Shown here: positions 27,701 through 38,300 of the stretch, in pieces | How the letters are laid out: every line of letters starts with the position of its first letter | How positions within the stretch are numbered: the first letter of the stretch is position 1 | Virus record (IMG/VR): IMGVR_UViG_3300010370_000071 | Location: 1 to 42,501 of that record | DNA: 42,501 bases | Origin: a virus | Strand: one strand, 5' to 3' | Program-made: the position numbers and the translations under genes | Notes under the pieces: generated by a model | The model's input: only the letters and a program-made list of their open reading frames with translations | What the model was told of the DNA's origin: nothing | Database searches by the model: none

Positions 27701-29356
27701 AAAATGATAGATAGAAAAGTTGCTGGAATAGCAATGCTTCCTATCCAAAGAGAGTCTAACAAAAAAACTAATCAAGTAATTGAAGCTGGTAAACCTTTGT
27801 CTGGTCAGTTCTTTAATGAATTAGAGTATAAAGTAGATGAAGATGGAAAAATTGTAATAAACAAAAAAATAGATCCAAAAACCAAAAAACCATTTAATGA
27901 AAAACAATTTACTATAACTGGTAATAAATATAAGTTTGATTTCTTAGTTCCATTATATAGAGAGTCAGTTCAAGAAGAGATGGATAAACTCTTCCCCAAA
28001 AAATTAGGTGAACTTGAACCTGGTGGTAAAAGAGCAATAGCAAATAGAATTAACAATATTAGAGAAAGACTATCTGAAATAACTGATGAGTTAAGTGACA
28101 TAAATGTTAAAAATCTAGCAATTATAAAAGTTTTAATTGGTAATGCAGTAAAACAAAATATATCTATTCCAAAAGATATTATTGAGCAATATGAATCTAA
28201 AAATAAAAACTTAAAACAGTATACTAGCAAAGAAAAAATTAAATCAGTAATAGACAAATACAAAAAGAATTTAAATTCTTCCGAAAAGAACTTAAAAGAA
28301 CAATCAGATAAGTTAAGAAAAATTAAGTCTAATGTTTCATTTGATAATGTAGATAAATCAATATTTAATGAACAAAGTGATTTTATAAAAGAACAACTTG
28401 AATCTGATTCAAATTTTAAATATTATTTTGATCAACATAATAGTTTTTATAAAAATGCAGTAGATAGAAGTCCAACAGATAATCAAATTGTTGCTATTGA
28501 AACTATGAAAGAATCTGGTCTCTTAACAGATACAGATATATCAGATGCTGATATAAAATATTTGTCAATGGTTGAAGCATCAGAATTAATTCATGAGGGT
28601 GTAAAAAGAATTCAATATTTAAAAACATCAAGTGTTGAAAAATCTAAAGATTTTCGTGAGTATCAAAAAAATATATTTGATTTAATGAAAGCAACTAAAA
28701 TAAATTCTAATGATGTTTCATTAGTACAATTATTTGAGGATGCTGAAAAAATTTCTAAAACAGGAAGAACTAAACAAGCTATTGATTTATTAAATATAAA
28801 ATTAAATAACTTAAATTCAGAATATAATAAAGAATTTACTAGTGATGTTAGAAAAACTAAAATCTTAAAGGAAATATTAGACATTGAACAGTTTAAAGAG
28901 GCATTAATAGATACATATGAAATGCCTATAGATATAGTTGAGCAAGTACAAGAATCAGAAATTGTTGAAGAATTTATAGATGAATTTGATACAGATATTA
29001 ATGTTGGTGATATAGTATATTCAAGAAAGAAAAATAATAATACACCATATAAAGTCAAAGAAAAAACTAAAGATTCTTATGTATTATCTCCTCCAAGAGG
29101 TAAGGCAATAACAGTTAAAATTGATACTTTTGCAGATAACTATATAACTAAAATAGAAATGGACTCAGGTAATATTACTCCACCTACTGTTGAAGTAACA
29201 GATACAGAAAAAGAAATACTTAACGAAAGTCAAGTTACTGTAAATAATTTCTTACAAAATCAAGATAGCAAAACTAAAGCTTATGAAAAGGGTATTAAAA
29301 ATACTCCTGAAGAAAATAGAAAAAATTTATTGAATAAAACAAAAAACTGTTTATAA
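21710..29356 (+). CDS. Giant cargo-type protein with PD-(D/E)XK nuclease-like domain (2548 aa)
   Basis: This 2548-residue protein probably acts as an ejected multi-domain virion protein. A Gly/Ala-rich hydrophobic stretch lies at about 225-265, and another (FASGFAMGTMAGPLNSAVPF) lies near 577-600; these could insert in membranes. Long charged helices and coiled coils follow (about 640-1150). At about 1900-2010 a PD-(D/E)XK nuclease-like core is visible: E1942-x-D1944 in GEIDLILVD, D1957-I-K1959 in VVDIKSG, and Q1988-xxx-Y1992 in LQTAAYATML, the order found in RecB/Cas4-like nucleases. A small SH3-like segment (VGDIVYSR, then YKVKEK) lies near 2430-2480. Its stop overlaps the start of the next giant gene (TAATG at 29354-29358), which suggests linked function. 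Its targets are unknown. Confidence 0.85.
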   Translation: MAKEEEYFNPLDPLGPEFGKINQPIADTKGYTAFEGSRVMLPQPNMPVGNQIAYSNLPKLENLNAPNNQIYDNVVRTNINNPSIPQKAFDINEYNDSLKGYLDNMFQSNQDLNDYARIYSYDAGSTNLSTFYKRYSAYGQEKFDEVGFSPLRDNDANFNARTTRWDDFSRMMSNSFVPLFTQGFTSGFKSFGKILRGDFTSSNREDAEVYETAAAIGQSTKGGIGGFMNNAAMNFSYTAGIITEAIAEETLGAILAAPTGGSSLFTTTVNNARKLPSLLKGVKTGYQGVRQTLNLTKEISGARKVYNAIKESQFLKGTLNQLNPLNNTMGALKQIRQADNFTNLGKIYKTAGGLYRDSRNINMALSEARLEGGMVQNKIYDELYREAYKANGNKVPSDKELAEISKQAEQGGYETLLENVGIIYATNAITFNNITGPRGGLRNFIKSTTDDIYEIASREGSKNFGKIGKVIYNRTSKAFELEANNLKTWAKGWLKNPIHKSVGKTVGYFKANFSEGIQENLQETIAQANEKYFMDSYNSPTLKSMLYSRAAIKGINKGRLDYFSDAWAQQNPFTAQGFETFASGFAMGTMAGPLNSAVPFLSRTYNRMFNKEEYTRWKEAQTTVAQNLVNELNNTNLETFLNGYTQNLGVQEKVAATKQKGTKKEALDAETEAYISQVQLLKRTGTFGIFSEKLKDLHNLTDDEFAEAVGIEKDQVNKYRARVDSSIERLNKIKNLYERVERKNPNPINVSDLKEDDPEYQDKLILYHAWETVNRNIVFFNETYDDILYRRSEINKKYNNNKKLKNISNRKRNLLFNPIRPFNETKEAIDGVGVPTGDMLEEINLLEKELALEKETTKNPAKIQMLQEQINLTKDYAEQYRALDIFQRREEYVGLIKEKLKAETGTEYTDEQVLKYMEDEFGAVNDTQKRDELLKNLRNSYTNYLKTHAKQNGQEIFNEDIDETWELMKDYYDLDIEKTKISKYVDVLNDPMAFLEAVRRNNDWLKKVTAKKIEYYEKIIREEMDNIRANALLNALANKGLFISTEDMLNYFADGVPPTEIYDDINKKIYPIGSKEYSQIYQDYFKKYEELKEDLNPNKSEIIDEAYQQQINALEKEKQEKIDALPKEDVETQINNLEGKISLKSLSQEIQNDQYAELKVYQEKGSTNDRDEIEKKLEINGVIPQYGEFREAISTLTEILEDENGNTKRGRKFIGDEEIKAAQEEGVTGETGTMPAASNTSTRTIKIGNKNYKARVELYPDGTATYNISEVDAAGLPLKTLSETEYTEQIDDSITSELETVTVYKDKAGQLRLKNEEGDILDSEDTTQRYSSARIYIIDKVSDPVEIEKITNFYNDKIEEVKEAYVASKENMELEIPYEDVTPESNLDTPDLSEFKEELYNNYQKEYVNKLSPSEKNALLEDEDLNNKTFEEWYSRPENKKYFDEYNNANRPVLSKQETIMNIRGVEVNTNTKTLEQLIAYRDDVNNQITSNNEEINSLDPETEKEQIKKYEEKNKELSLNLKNLNNIISARQFANFPEEIKSAVRSIQKIFKAQSKVEKGVELTEDDEVTGLKKGQKAYRINGKFHRRTTQAIQDVIDETYEYQGQEEVDTIFKQTIAKKGLNPASIKEFVDRLRSLPDTGEAALPGTNDIFFNKLQQELNALPNMTAEQIELEGQKNEILTKANKEKNLAKQQALFDQAEEIQNKIDGAYTAPVSDKKAEGTNARGTTYKGETTEKDGLKVTEYSEFRPDGKRISKGGRIMLPSEFIEEYNITDQDYLDSLEGATEIRIYQVRVGKDGKSGISIQGTFPEGNVEMEVAGVELAALEGTAQPTTKDNFDTATKKNTTKNIIDTFFAENTYEDSRIAGNFFDLAKDYLESGKKPEFNEEIITREAYDSLIEYLDTIKKRVDSGELYIVGRDLIVYDSDIVHQDVKKDRIAGEIDLILVDKDGIYVVDIKSGETNKFLNFNNLSTTNKKFTKRNEYTLQTAAYATMLEKMIDRKVAGIAMLPIQRESNKKTNQVIEAGKPLSGQFFNELEYKVDEDGKIVINKKIDPKTKKPFNEKQFTITGNKYKFDFLVPLYRESVQEEMDKLFPKKLGELEPGGKRAIANRINNIRERLSEITDELSDINVKNLAIIKVLIGNAVKQNISIPKDIIEQYESKNKNLKQYTSKEKIKSVIDKYKKNLNSSEKNLKEQSDKLRKIKSNVSFDNVDKSIFNEQSDFIKEQLESDSNFKYYFDQHNSFYKNAVDRSPTDNQIVAIETMKESGLLTDTDISDADIKYLSMVEASELIHEGVKRIQYLKTSSVEKSKDFREYQKNIFDLMKATKINSNDVSLVQLFEDAEKISKTGRTKQAIDLLNIKLNNLNSEYNKEFTSDVRKTKILKEILDIEQFKEALIDTYEMPIDIVEQVQESEIVEEFIDEFDTDINVGDIVYSRKKNNNTPYKVKEKTKDSYVLSPPRGKAITVKIDTFADNYITKIEMDSGNITPPTVEVTDTEKEILNESQVTVNNFLQNQDSKTKAYEKGIKNTPEENRKNLLNKTKNCL
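27407..27739 (+). other. PD-(D/E)XK nuclease-like domain (within 2548-aa protein)
   Basis: This domain covers roughly residues 1900-2010. The catalytic set is readable as D1944 in GEIDLIL, D1957 and K1959 in DIKSG, and the helix motif QTAAY (1988-1992), all in canonical spacing. The fold is known for DNA-end processing or phage DNA metabolism. In an ejected protein it could act on host or incoming DNA, but that is inference. Confidence 0.75.
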
Positions 29357-32300
29357 TGATAACTTGTAGCATTAATGATGACGCTATTATAGCTGAACTA
29401 TATTCTGATGTAAGTGGTTCAATGAACCAAGCTCTAAAATCAAATAGCACATTTGATGCTATGGATTATATGAAAAATCTTTTCAAAGATTTTTCTGAGC
29501 AAAGTTCACCAGAAGTTGCAGCAAAATTTCTACAGTCTATACCAAGAATAATTATTGATGTTAAAAATAATTTTTTTGAACAATTAAAATTAAAAGAAGG
29601 ATTAAGATTAGATGCACTAGATGATTTAAATACAGAATTTAAAAATCCAGATACTGGTGTTGCATCAATCATTAATACCTTAAGTGATATTTCAGAGTTA
29701 CAAGAAAAAAAAGATATAATAGAAAATGAACAAAAAAATGAAATAAGTTTAGATCAAAATCCTTCAATTGAACCGCCAGTTGTAAGACTACCAGAAAGGT
29801 TTAGTACACTAAGTGCCTATGGTGGTACTTCTCAAGCATATGTAAAATTAGATCCAAATAAGAAAGAAAAGAATCCTTTTTTATCAATTGAAGATCTTAA
29901 CCAAGAACTTACATATATGGTTAAGACTTTTGATAGAATAAAAGAAATACAGAATACTACAAATCCATTAAATGGAATAGTATATCAAGGAAAAAGATTA
30001 GTGTTTAAAGCTATCACATTAAGTGCGTATGCAACACCTCAGAATTTAAAATATCTTGATAAATCTACACAAAGTGAAATAGATAAGTCTAATGCTATAG
30101 TTGATAGAAATTTAAAAGTTTCTGAAGACATTAAACAAGCTAATCAAAGAGTAATATTATTAATTAGTGATGATAAAGGAAATACTCTTTACTTTGATGA
30201 AGAGGGTAATATAACAACAGCAGAACTTGGTAAACCAGTGTATCAGTTTATGAGAACCATAAGAGAAAAAAATGGTGAATATTCTGCTACCAATATGTAC
30301 AATACTGAAGACTTATTAATATCTGTTGAAGCTTTTGTTGAGAATACCTACAATCCAGAAATAGATGGAACAAAAGAAGAATATACAAAACTTGTAAGAG
30401 AACAAAGAAATAAGGATCTTGAAGAACTGTATACAATTCAAAATGAAATATTAAATGGAGAAACCAAAATTTTACCAATAACAAATGTTACAAATGGTGT
30501 TCCCACTAATTTATCAGCTACAAAAATATATTTAAATGATTTAATAAATCTTCCATCTTTTAAAGATAAAGTATCTGAAATTTTAAAGAGTATTTATACA
30601 ATTCCATTTGATCAAAAAAACTTTAAAAGTGGATCAGCATTTATAAAAATTAATGGTAATGACTTTTTTATAAATAGACCACTTATCACTGATGACTTAG
30701 CATTAGAAATTGCAGAGGTATTGACTAATAAAAATATCAAGAATGAGGATAAAAAAGAATATACCAATCAGTTTTTTGAAGGATTTGATTTAGGAAGAAC
30801 TAGTAAACAGTATGATTTATTTTATAGTAAAGATGGTAAATCAATTTACTTTAACTTATATGATGGTTTTGGAAAAGATGCAAAGAAACTTGATGTAAAA
30901 ATAAAATTAGATCAAGAGGCTCTTAAAAAAGCTGGAGATGAAGTAATAAATAAATACAAAGAGTATATAGTAGAATATCTTACACAAAAAGGATTAAAGA
31001 AAAATTCTAATAGAACACAAATTATTTTTAAAAATACAGCTTTAGCAAGTGGTGTTTATATGAGATTAAACACAGAACGTACAGGCTTTAATAGAAATGC
31101 AGATTATTTTGATTTTATAAAAGGTCTAAAGTCAGATATAGAGCTTACAAATGCAGATCCAGGATTTTATAATTATGTAGTCAATTTTACTACAGATAAT
31201 AGCTCATTTGGTAAAGAGATTTTAAAAGAGCAAGATCCTTTTGATGAAGACTTTGCTCCACCAAAACCAACAGTATATGAAGAGGAAGCATATAGAATAG
31301 TAAATACTGCAACATCAGATGCATACAAATCTACTATTGACCAAGCAAATCCTTACGATAGTTTTTTAATTACTAAATATTTTATTGAAGAGATAACAAA
31401 TAACTATAGTAAAAATCAAACTAGGGAATTTGCTGAAGATATATTTAAATTACTTTCAGAGGGATATAATTCAGTTTTAAATCAAAATCAAAAAGATTTA
31501 ATTTTAAAAGAAATTAATAAAACTAAATTTTCTCAAAAAACAGCTTCTGAAAAAACTAATCCTCCTATAGAAGAACAGATAAGTGAGGGTATTGCTTCTA
31601 AAAATAATTCTCCAGAGAATAATACTCCAGTAAATGATATATTTAAAGAAGAAAAAATATCTGAAAAAAATAAAAAGTATTTTGAAAGGTCAGGCATAAA
31701 GCCAGAATTTATTAGTCCACTAAAAGTTAGACAAGCTAAGAGTTGGTGGAATAGTAAAGAGATGGAGCCAATGAGAAAACTCATTGAGTTTGGTCATATG
31801 GCAAACATTGTAAACTCAGATGTATATGCAAGATTTATTGTAGCAGGTGCTACTCTTGCTGATACAAGTATTATGGGTAGGTTAGAGGTTAATAAAAAGA
31901 TGGGTAGTATATATCAAAACCTTACTATTTATCATGAAGCATGGCACGTATTCTCCCAGTTGTTTTTAACTAAACAACAAAAGTTAGATTTATACAATGA
32001 GCTCAAGAACTACAAAGATGCTAAAGGAAATACTCCTTATAGTAAAATGAGCTTTAGAGAATTAGAAGAAATGCTTGCAGAAGATTTCCGTAACTATGTT
32101 AAAACAGGAAAAGCAAAACAAGCAGCTCCAAAAAGAAATACTTTATTTAGAAAAATAGTTGAGTTCTTAAAACAACTATTTGGTAAGGTGCTTAAGAAGT
32201 TTAAAAAACAAGATACAGTTATAAATAGTCTTAACTCGCCAATGGCTCAAAGATTATTTAATGAACTATATATTGGAGACTTTAATAAGTACTCTCCAAG

Positions 32301-35300
32301 TATTGATAATCAAATGTTTACTCAATTAGATAGAGGACCAAGACAGGTTGAATATCCATCACAAGATGCACTATCTCCTGGGGATGGTCTATTAATTTCT
32401 AATTCTATTGACAATTTTTTTGCTGAAAAAATAAATGAGCTTCAAGAAGAAAGTAAAAGTGTTGGCGTAAGTCTTTCAGCACTCATGAATCCAAAATATA
32501 AATCATATTTATACAAGGATGCTAAAGAAAGATTTGAAGAAATTTTAAGACAAGAGGAAGCTAAACTTAAAACACTAGAGGGTGTTAAAGATTTTAATGA
32601 GTTAAAGACATTAGAAGAGATAGAAAGCAATGCTATTGCTATAATGAAAGCTTCTGATGGAAAAAATAAATACTTCTTTTTAACATCACAAGTTAGGGAC
32701 TTTAATAACTTATTACCATCTACAAAAAGAGGAGAAAGAGTAAGAGGAGAGGATTATAAAGATAGTGTTAGAATAGTTGGTGATTTTTACAAACATGGAA
32801 CAATAAAAAAGAATGGAAGAAATATAGACATTGTTCTAGTTACAAGACCACAAGATGCACAAACTCAATTTGATAATTATAAAAAAGCTAAGGCTAAAGT
32901 TTTTACTGAACTCATAAAACAACCTGTCTTAGATAAAGTAGAGATTGATCAAGATCAAGAAACTATTAGAGATAATGTAAGAATATTACAAACTACATTA
33001 AAAAACTGGGGTGATGAAAAAAGTGGTATAATAAAATACCATATGGAAAATACAGCTTATGAAGTATCTAGAAAAAAATATGCTGTTGAAGATGATTCAG
33101 TTATTCAAAATAAAGATCAAGAATTAGATGAAAATGGAGAACTAGTTGATGAAGAAGAAAACAAAGGAGGTCTAGAGCAGAATAATGAAAAAACTGGAAA
33201 ACAATCTTTACAACAAACAATGAGTAAACAAACAATATTTGTTTTAAAAACATTATTGAAAGTAGATTCAGAAGGTAATTTTGTAAAAGATAGATTTGGA
33301 ATTATAGAGAGAGCAGAATTTAGTAAAACTTTTGCTATAGTTGCTAAAACAATAGGGGGTATAAGAGATAGAAATGAAGCATATACAAGGTTAAAAGAAG
33401 AATCAGAAAAGTTTCCAGAATTAAAACAGTTATTTAAATATAAATTTCCTGATCCTAATAAATCAGGAGCTGAAGTTAATACATTTGAATTTGATTTAGC
33501 AAGAGGATTTTTTCAAGACTTTGCAAAACCTCAGATTGATTACCAACAACTTTATGCATACTATAGAGAAGATGATAAAGAATTAGACTTTATAGTTAAA
33601 AAATCAGATCTTGCAGTTGATAATGTTGTAACTAAGTGGATTAATACTTTTGAGACACTTAAGAAAAGTAAATATGTAAATGTTTCAAGAGATAACATTA
33701 GATCTTTAAACTTATCTGAGGTTGTAAAAGATTTTAAGGATAGTAAAAGTGATACTTTAAACTTAAATAAACAAATACAATTTGCAAAAATATTGGGTAT
33801 TGAATTACAGGACAATGACAATATTAAAAAAGAGTTAGATAAACCTACTAGCGTTAGTTATTATGGTTTAGCATATATCTATGATATTCTTAAAAAAGTA
33901 AATCAACTAGATATTTTAGAGTCTAATGGTGAAACAATAACTGAAGAACAAAAACTTTTACTTAATAATTTTAAGAAAAATCCTTTAAAAGTTTTATCTG
34001 TTGGCTTCTCAGAATCTGTATTAGATAAAAGTAAAAAAGGTAAAGTAAGCGAACTTACACAGCTTAAAAGGTTAGCTGAACTACAAATAATGTATGGTTA
34101 TGATAGTTCAAGTACTGCTATAATTAGATCTAATCAAACCGTTGGTTATAAGGAAGTTAACTGGAGTTCACTTCATGCTGCAGCATATGCATTAAACCAA
34201 GTTCAATATATGCATCAACTTTGGACAGATCCAAGATATAACAGTATGTCTCATCTTAATCCAGAAATAAATACTCATGTTAGACACCTTAAAATAATGT
34301 CAACATTATTCAATTTTGAAAATAAAGGTGAGAAAAAGAAAAATAAAAGTTTAGAAGTATTTGCTCAAGATGGATTTGCATTTACAGATTATTTTGGAAA
34401 TAATTCTGGAAATGTCACAACTGATCTAGACCCTCTATCTAAATTTATATTTGAATTCCATAGTTTTAGTTTAGCAGGTGTAGCTGAACTTCCAAGAACT
34501 TCTGATAAAAAGTTTTCATATGGAGTTAAAATTAATGGTGGTATAGACCAAGCAAGATTAGGTTTTGATGCTTCTGAATCAGATAAAAATTTATATATAA
34601 ATACTAATAAATTTTTAACAGAAGAAGGTGAGCAAATTGCAAGAGTAGGATACTTGTATGGCTATATCCAAGGAGAGTATGACAGAATTAAAAAGTTTAG
34701 AGGCCCAGATAAAGATAAATATCTTAGAATTAAAGGATATAATAATAGAGTTATTGAAAACGGTAAAGAACTTTATTCTGGAGAAACTTTTGTAGCATTC
34801 AAAGGAATGTTAAGTCAGAATACAAAAAATAAATTGTATGAACTTGCAGACCAACAATCTGATATTGATATATTAAGTTATGTCAAAGAAGTGGATAAAG
34901 AGCTTGGTACAATGATTAAGAATGATATAAAAAAATACTTTGATGAAATTTTGTCAGATATAAAATCCTTATACTTTAATAACATACCTTATATATCTAA
35001 ATCTCTATTTGAAAAAGTTGGTATTAAAAGAGAAGACTTGTCTGGTGATGCTCTTAAACAATTTCAAAAAGATAATAAATTAGTTAATGCATTGCTTAAA
35101 TCATATATGTTTAATGATTTCATACACAAATATGAGACAAGTATTATATTATTTGGGGATCATGCACAATGGGATCACGGCAAACAAGACTGGTCAAAAA
35201 GAATTCCTGGCCTTACATCAGATGGTATTGGGTTTATGTTTGATGAACAAACACAAAGCTTTATAAATGATGTATTTAATAAAGAAACATATGCTTCTAA

Positions 35301-38300
35301 ACTAACTGAAAAAGAAGGTATTAATTATGATAACTTTGTTTTTTCTGAGAAACTTAATTCAGCAGTTATTGAAGATCCAGTAAGAGAATCAATATATATT
35401 AAAGAATATCAAAAACTTTGGGAAAAAGATTATCTAAAAAGATTTAGTCCAGAAGTTGCAAAAGAAAAAGCAGCAGCAGATGCTGAGTTATATAAAAAAA
35501 TGAAAGAATCAGATGGTATGGCATATGTTACACTTGATGCATACCGGACACTCAAGAAAACAGGAAGAGGTTGGAGCTTGGCTGAAGAAGCATTGTATCA
35601 AAAAATAATTAATAATGAAACAATTACATCAAAAGATATAGATCAGTTTTATTCAATCTATAAACTGCATTATTTTGGAACAATTGAAAATGATGTTTTA
35701 CCCGTAAGAGGAATGTATAAATTTTCTGTTATTCCACTTATCCCTGGTGTAAATGCAGTAGCTGGTTCTGAGCTTGAAAAACTTCATAAGCTAATGTTAA
35801 AACAAAATATTCAACTTGTAACATTTGGTTCAGGATCAAAAGGTGCTTATTTAACTTCAGATGGAAAAACTGATAATGTTTTTTCAGATAAAGAAATGAA
35901 GTTTGTAAATACAGAAGTTAATGATGAAGGTGAGAATATATTTAAGTTTACAAATAATCCAATTTATTTAGCTAATCTTAAAGAGGTAACAGTGATGAAT
36001 GACTCCTATAAGGGTGAACTTCAAATTGCTACACAAACAAGAGCTATTATAATAGACAACTTATTTGAAGATGGAGAATTAAAAAATTCAAATAATAAAG
36101 CTGTTGTAGATGAATATTCTAATACAATTAAAGAATACTCAAAATTATTAAAAGAAGATCTACTAAATGGTTTAGGTATTGAGTTAATAGATGGTAGAGT
36201 AATTGGTGATTTTACAAAGTTTGTTGAAATAATTAGAAGTGAACTTACAGAAAGAGATACACCACAACATTTAATAAAATTAATTAATACAGATAATGAC
36301 GGAAAACTTGCAATGGATTTATCATTGCATCCTGAATCAGATAGTATTGAAAAATTACTTGTAAGTTTAATACAAAGAGGGGTTGTTAAACAAAAAACTA
36401 AAGGTGAGCCATTAGTTCAATCTCCAGCAACATTTACAAATGGTATTTGGGATTCTCCTTACATAGGTCTTACTGAATTAAAAGAAATTCAAAAACTTTT
36501 AGGTACTAATACTCTTCCTTTTTATTTAATAAATGGAGAGACTAGATCTGAAGAAATGAAAGTTGCAATTGCTTTACAAGGAGACTTTAGAAATTTACTT
36601 AATGCAAAAGATTTAGATGGAAATAAGATTGAAACAATTGAAAGATTAAATCAATTAATTAAAAATCCTGAATGGTTTGCAAAAAATAAAAAATCACTTA
36701 CACTATTTGGACCTAGAATTCCTAATGATGCTCACAATACTATTGAAGCAGCTACAGTCTGGCATTTCTTACCAGAGTCATTTGGTAATACTATTATCAC
36801 ACCAACTGAAATTGTAGCAAAAGCAGGGTCAGATTTTGATGGGGATAAATTATTTATGTCTATGCCTAACATAGATTCTGAAGGAAACTATATTGACAAA
36901 GGAGTAGAAAATTTTTATAAAGTTTTAGAAGAGACTAAAGAACTTGAGAAGAAAAACAAACTTCCTGAAGGTAGACTTACATCTAGACAGTTAATTAATT
37001 TACAGAAAAAATATTTACAGAACAAGTACTTACAAGCATCTGTAGAAATATTAATGCTTCCTGAAAATGCAGTAACATTAATCAAACCTAATGGTACATA
37101 TTTAATGGATAGGTATGAGGAAAACGTTACTGCAAATAGAACAGGTTATGATAAGTTTAAAAATGTTGATAATAGACCTTCTGATGTAAATACAAAAGGT
37201 GAAAAAATTCCAAGTCCAACAAGCCACTTTACTATTGGATATAATTTATATGTTCATGAAGCTAATTTATCTCTTGAACCTTCATTAGGTATTTTAGCTA
37301 AATTGACTAAATCAATTCCATTATATAAAGCTGCTGGTGCAAAAATGCCAGCAAGATATAGAATCTCAGATACATTAAAAGTACCATTAAAAGTAAGATT
37401 TGATGTTAATACTACAGTAAATTCTAATAATGAAGAAGTAGTTTCAGTTGGTGCTGAAAATAATGTAGCCGGAGAAAACATATCTGATACAACATCTCAC
37501 TCTTTACAAGGAGTATTGGATAGAGCTAAGGCAACATTCCCTTTTGAATTAAAATTAGTCCCTGAAGCAATGACAGTTTATGGTTATTTAACCAGAGCTG
37601 GTATGGATCAGGAAGACATAGTTTATTTACTTAATCAACCACTAGTTGCAAAGTATTTAAATATGCAAAAGATGAATAATTCATCTATTAATAATGCATT
37701 GTTTGGTTCTAAAAAAGATTTTGAAATTAAAAATGAGATAATTTTAGATGTATTAAATTCTCAATTAAATGAGGATCAAATAAAAAAATTAATAGCTGAT
37801 GTTAGTAATGATAAGTTATCAGCAACGTTAAAATCTTTACCCGAAGATTTGAAAATTACTGTTACTATAGGTAAAAATATAGAAAACACAACTGTAAAAG
37901 ATTTAAGAAATTCTTTAAACACAAAAAAGATAAACCCTAATTTAATATCCGGAATCAGATCAGCTGATGAAGAAAGTACTAAAATTTACAATAGAATATT
38001 AGGTGCAAATTGGTTGTCTCATAAAGAAAATTTATATTTTTTAATTGAAAAATTAGCAAAAGTTAATCTTACAAATAAAGATAAAATTACTAAATCTGAT
38101 TTATATAGTGTTCTAAATATTCAGGATGCGTCAAGTAGTAAAGCTCTTTTAATTTTCTTGCATTATTTAGAATTAGAAAATCAATACTCAAGAATGAGTG
38201 ACTTTGAACAAGCATTTTCTCCAGATACATCTAAACTAACAACAGTACAAGAAGCAAAAGATAGAAAAAATGTATTAAAAACTTTTGAAAAAGATGAAGA

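Noticed and set aside
28663-29058. Minus-strand open frame of 131 codons, Ser/Asn/Ile-rich
   Set aside because: It is fully antisense to the 2548-aa gene, has biased composition typical of a reverse shadow and shows no motif. All other minus-strand frames (for example 15562-15861, 27970-28263, 5098-5310) were rejected for the same reason.
29340-29360. Frameshift or sequencing error splitting one gene into the 2548-aa and giant reading frames
   Set aside because: The junction is a clean TAATG overlap like several others in this operon, and the upstream part of the giant's frame has multiple stops. A natural gene boundary is simpler.
35101-37680. Intein or intron within the polymerase core
   Set aside because: Expected polymerase blocks follow each other without an extra domain, and no intein-type splice junction or homing endonuclease motif is visible.
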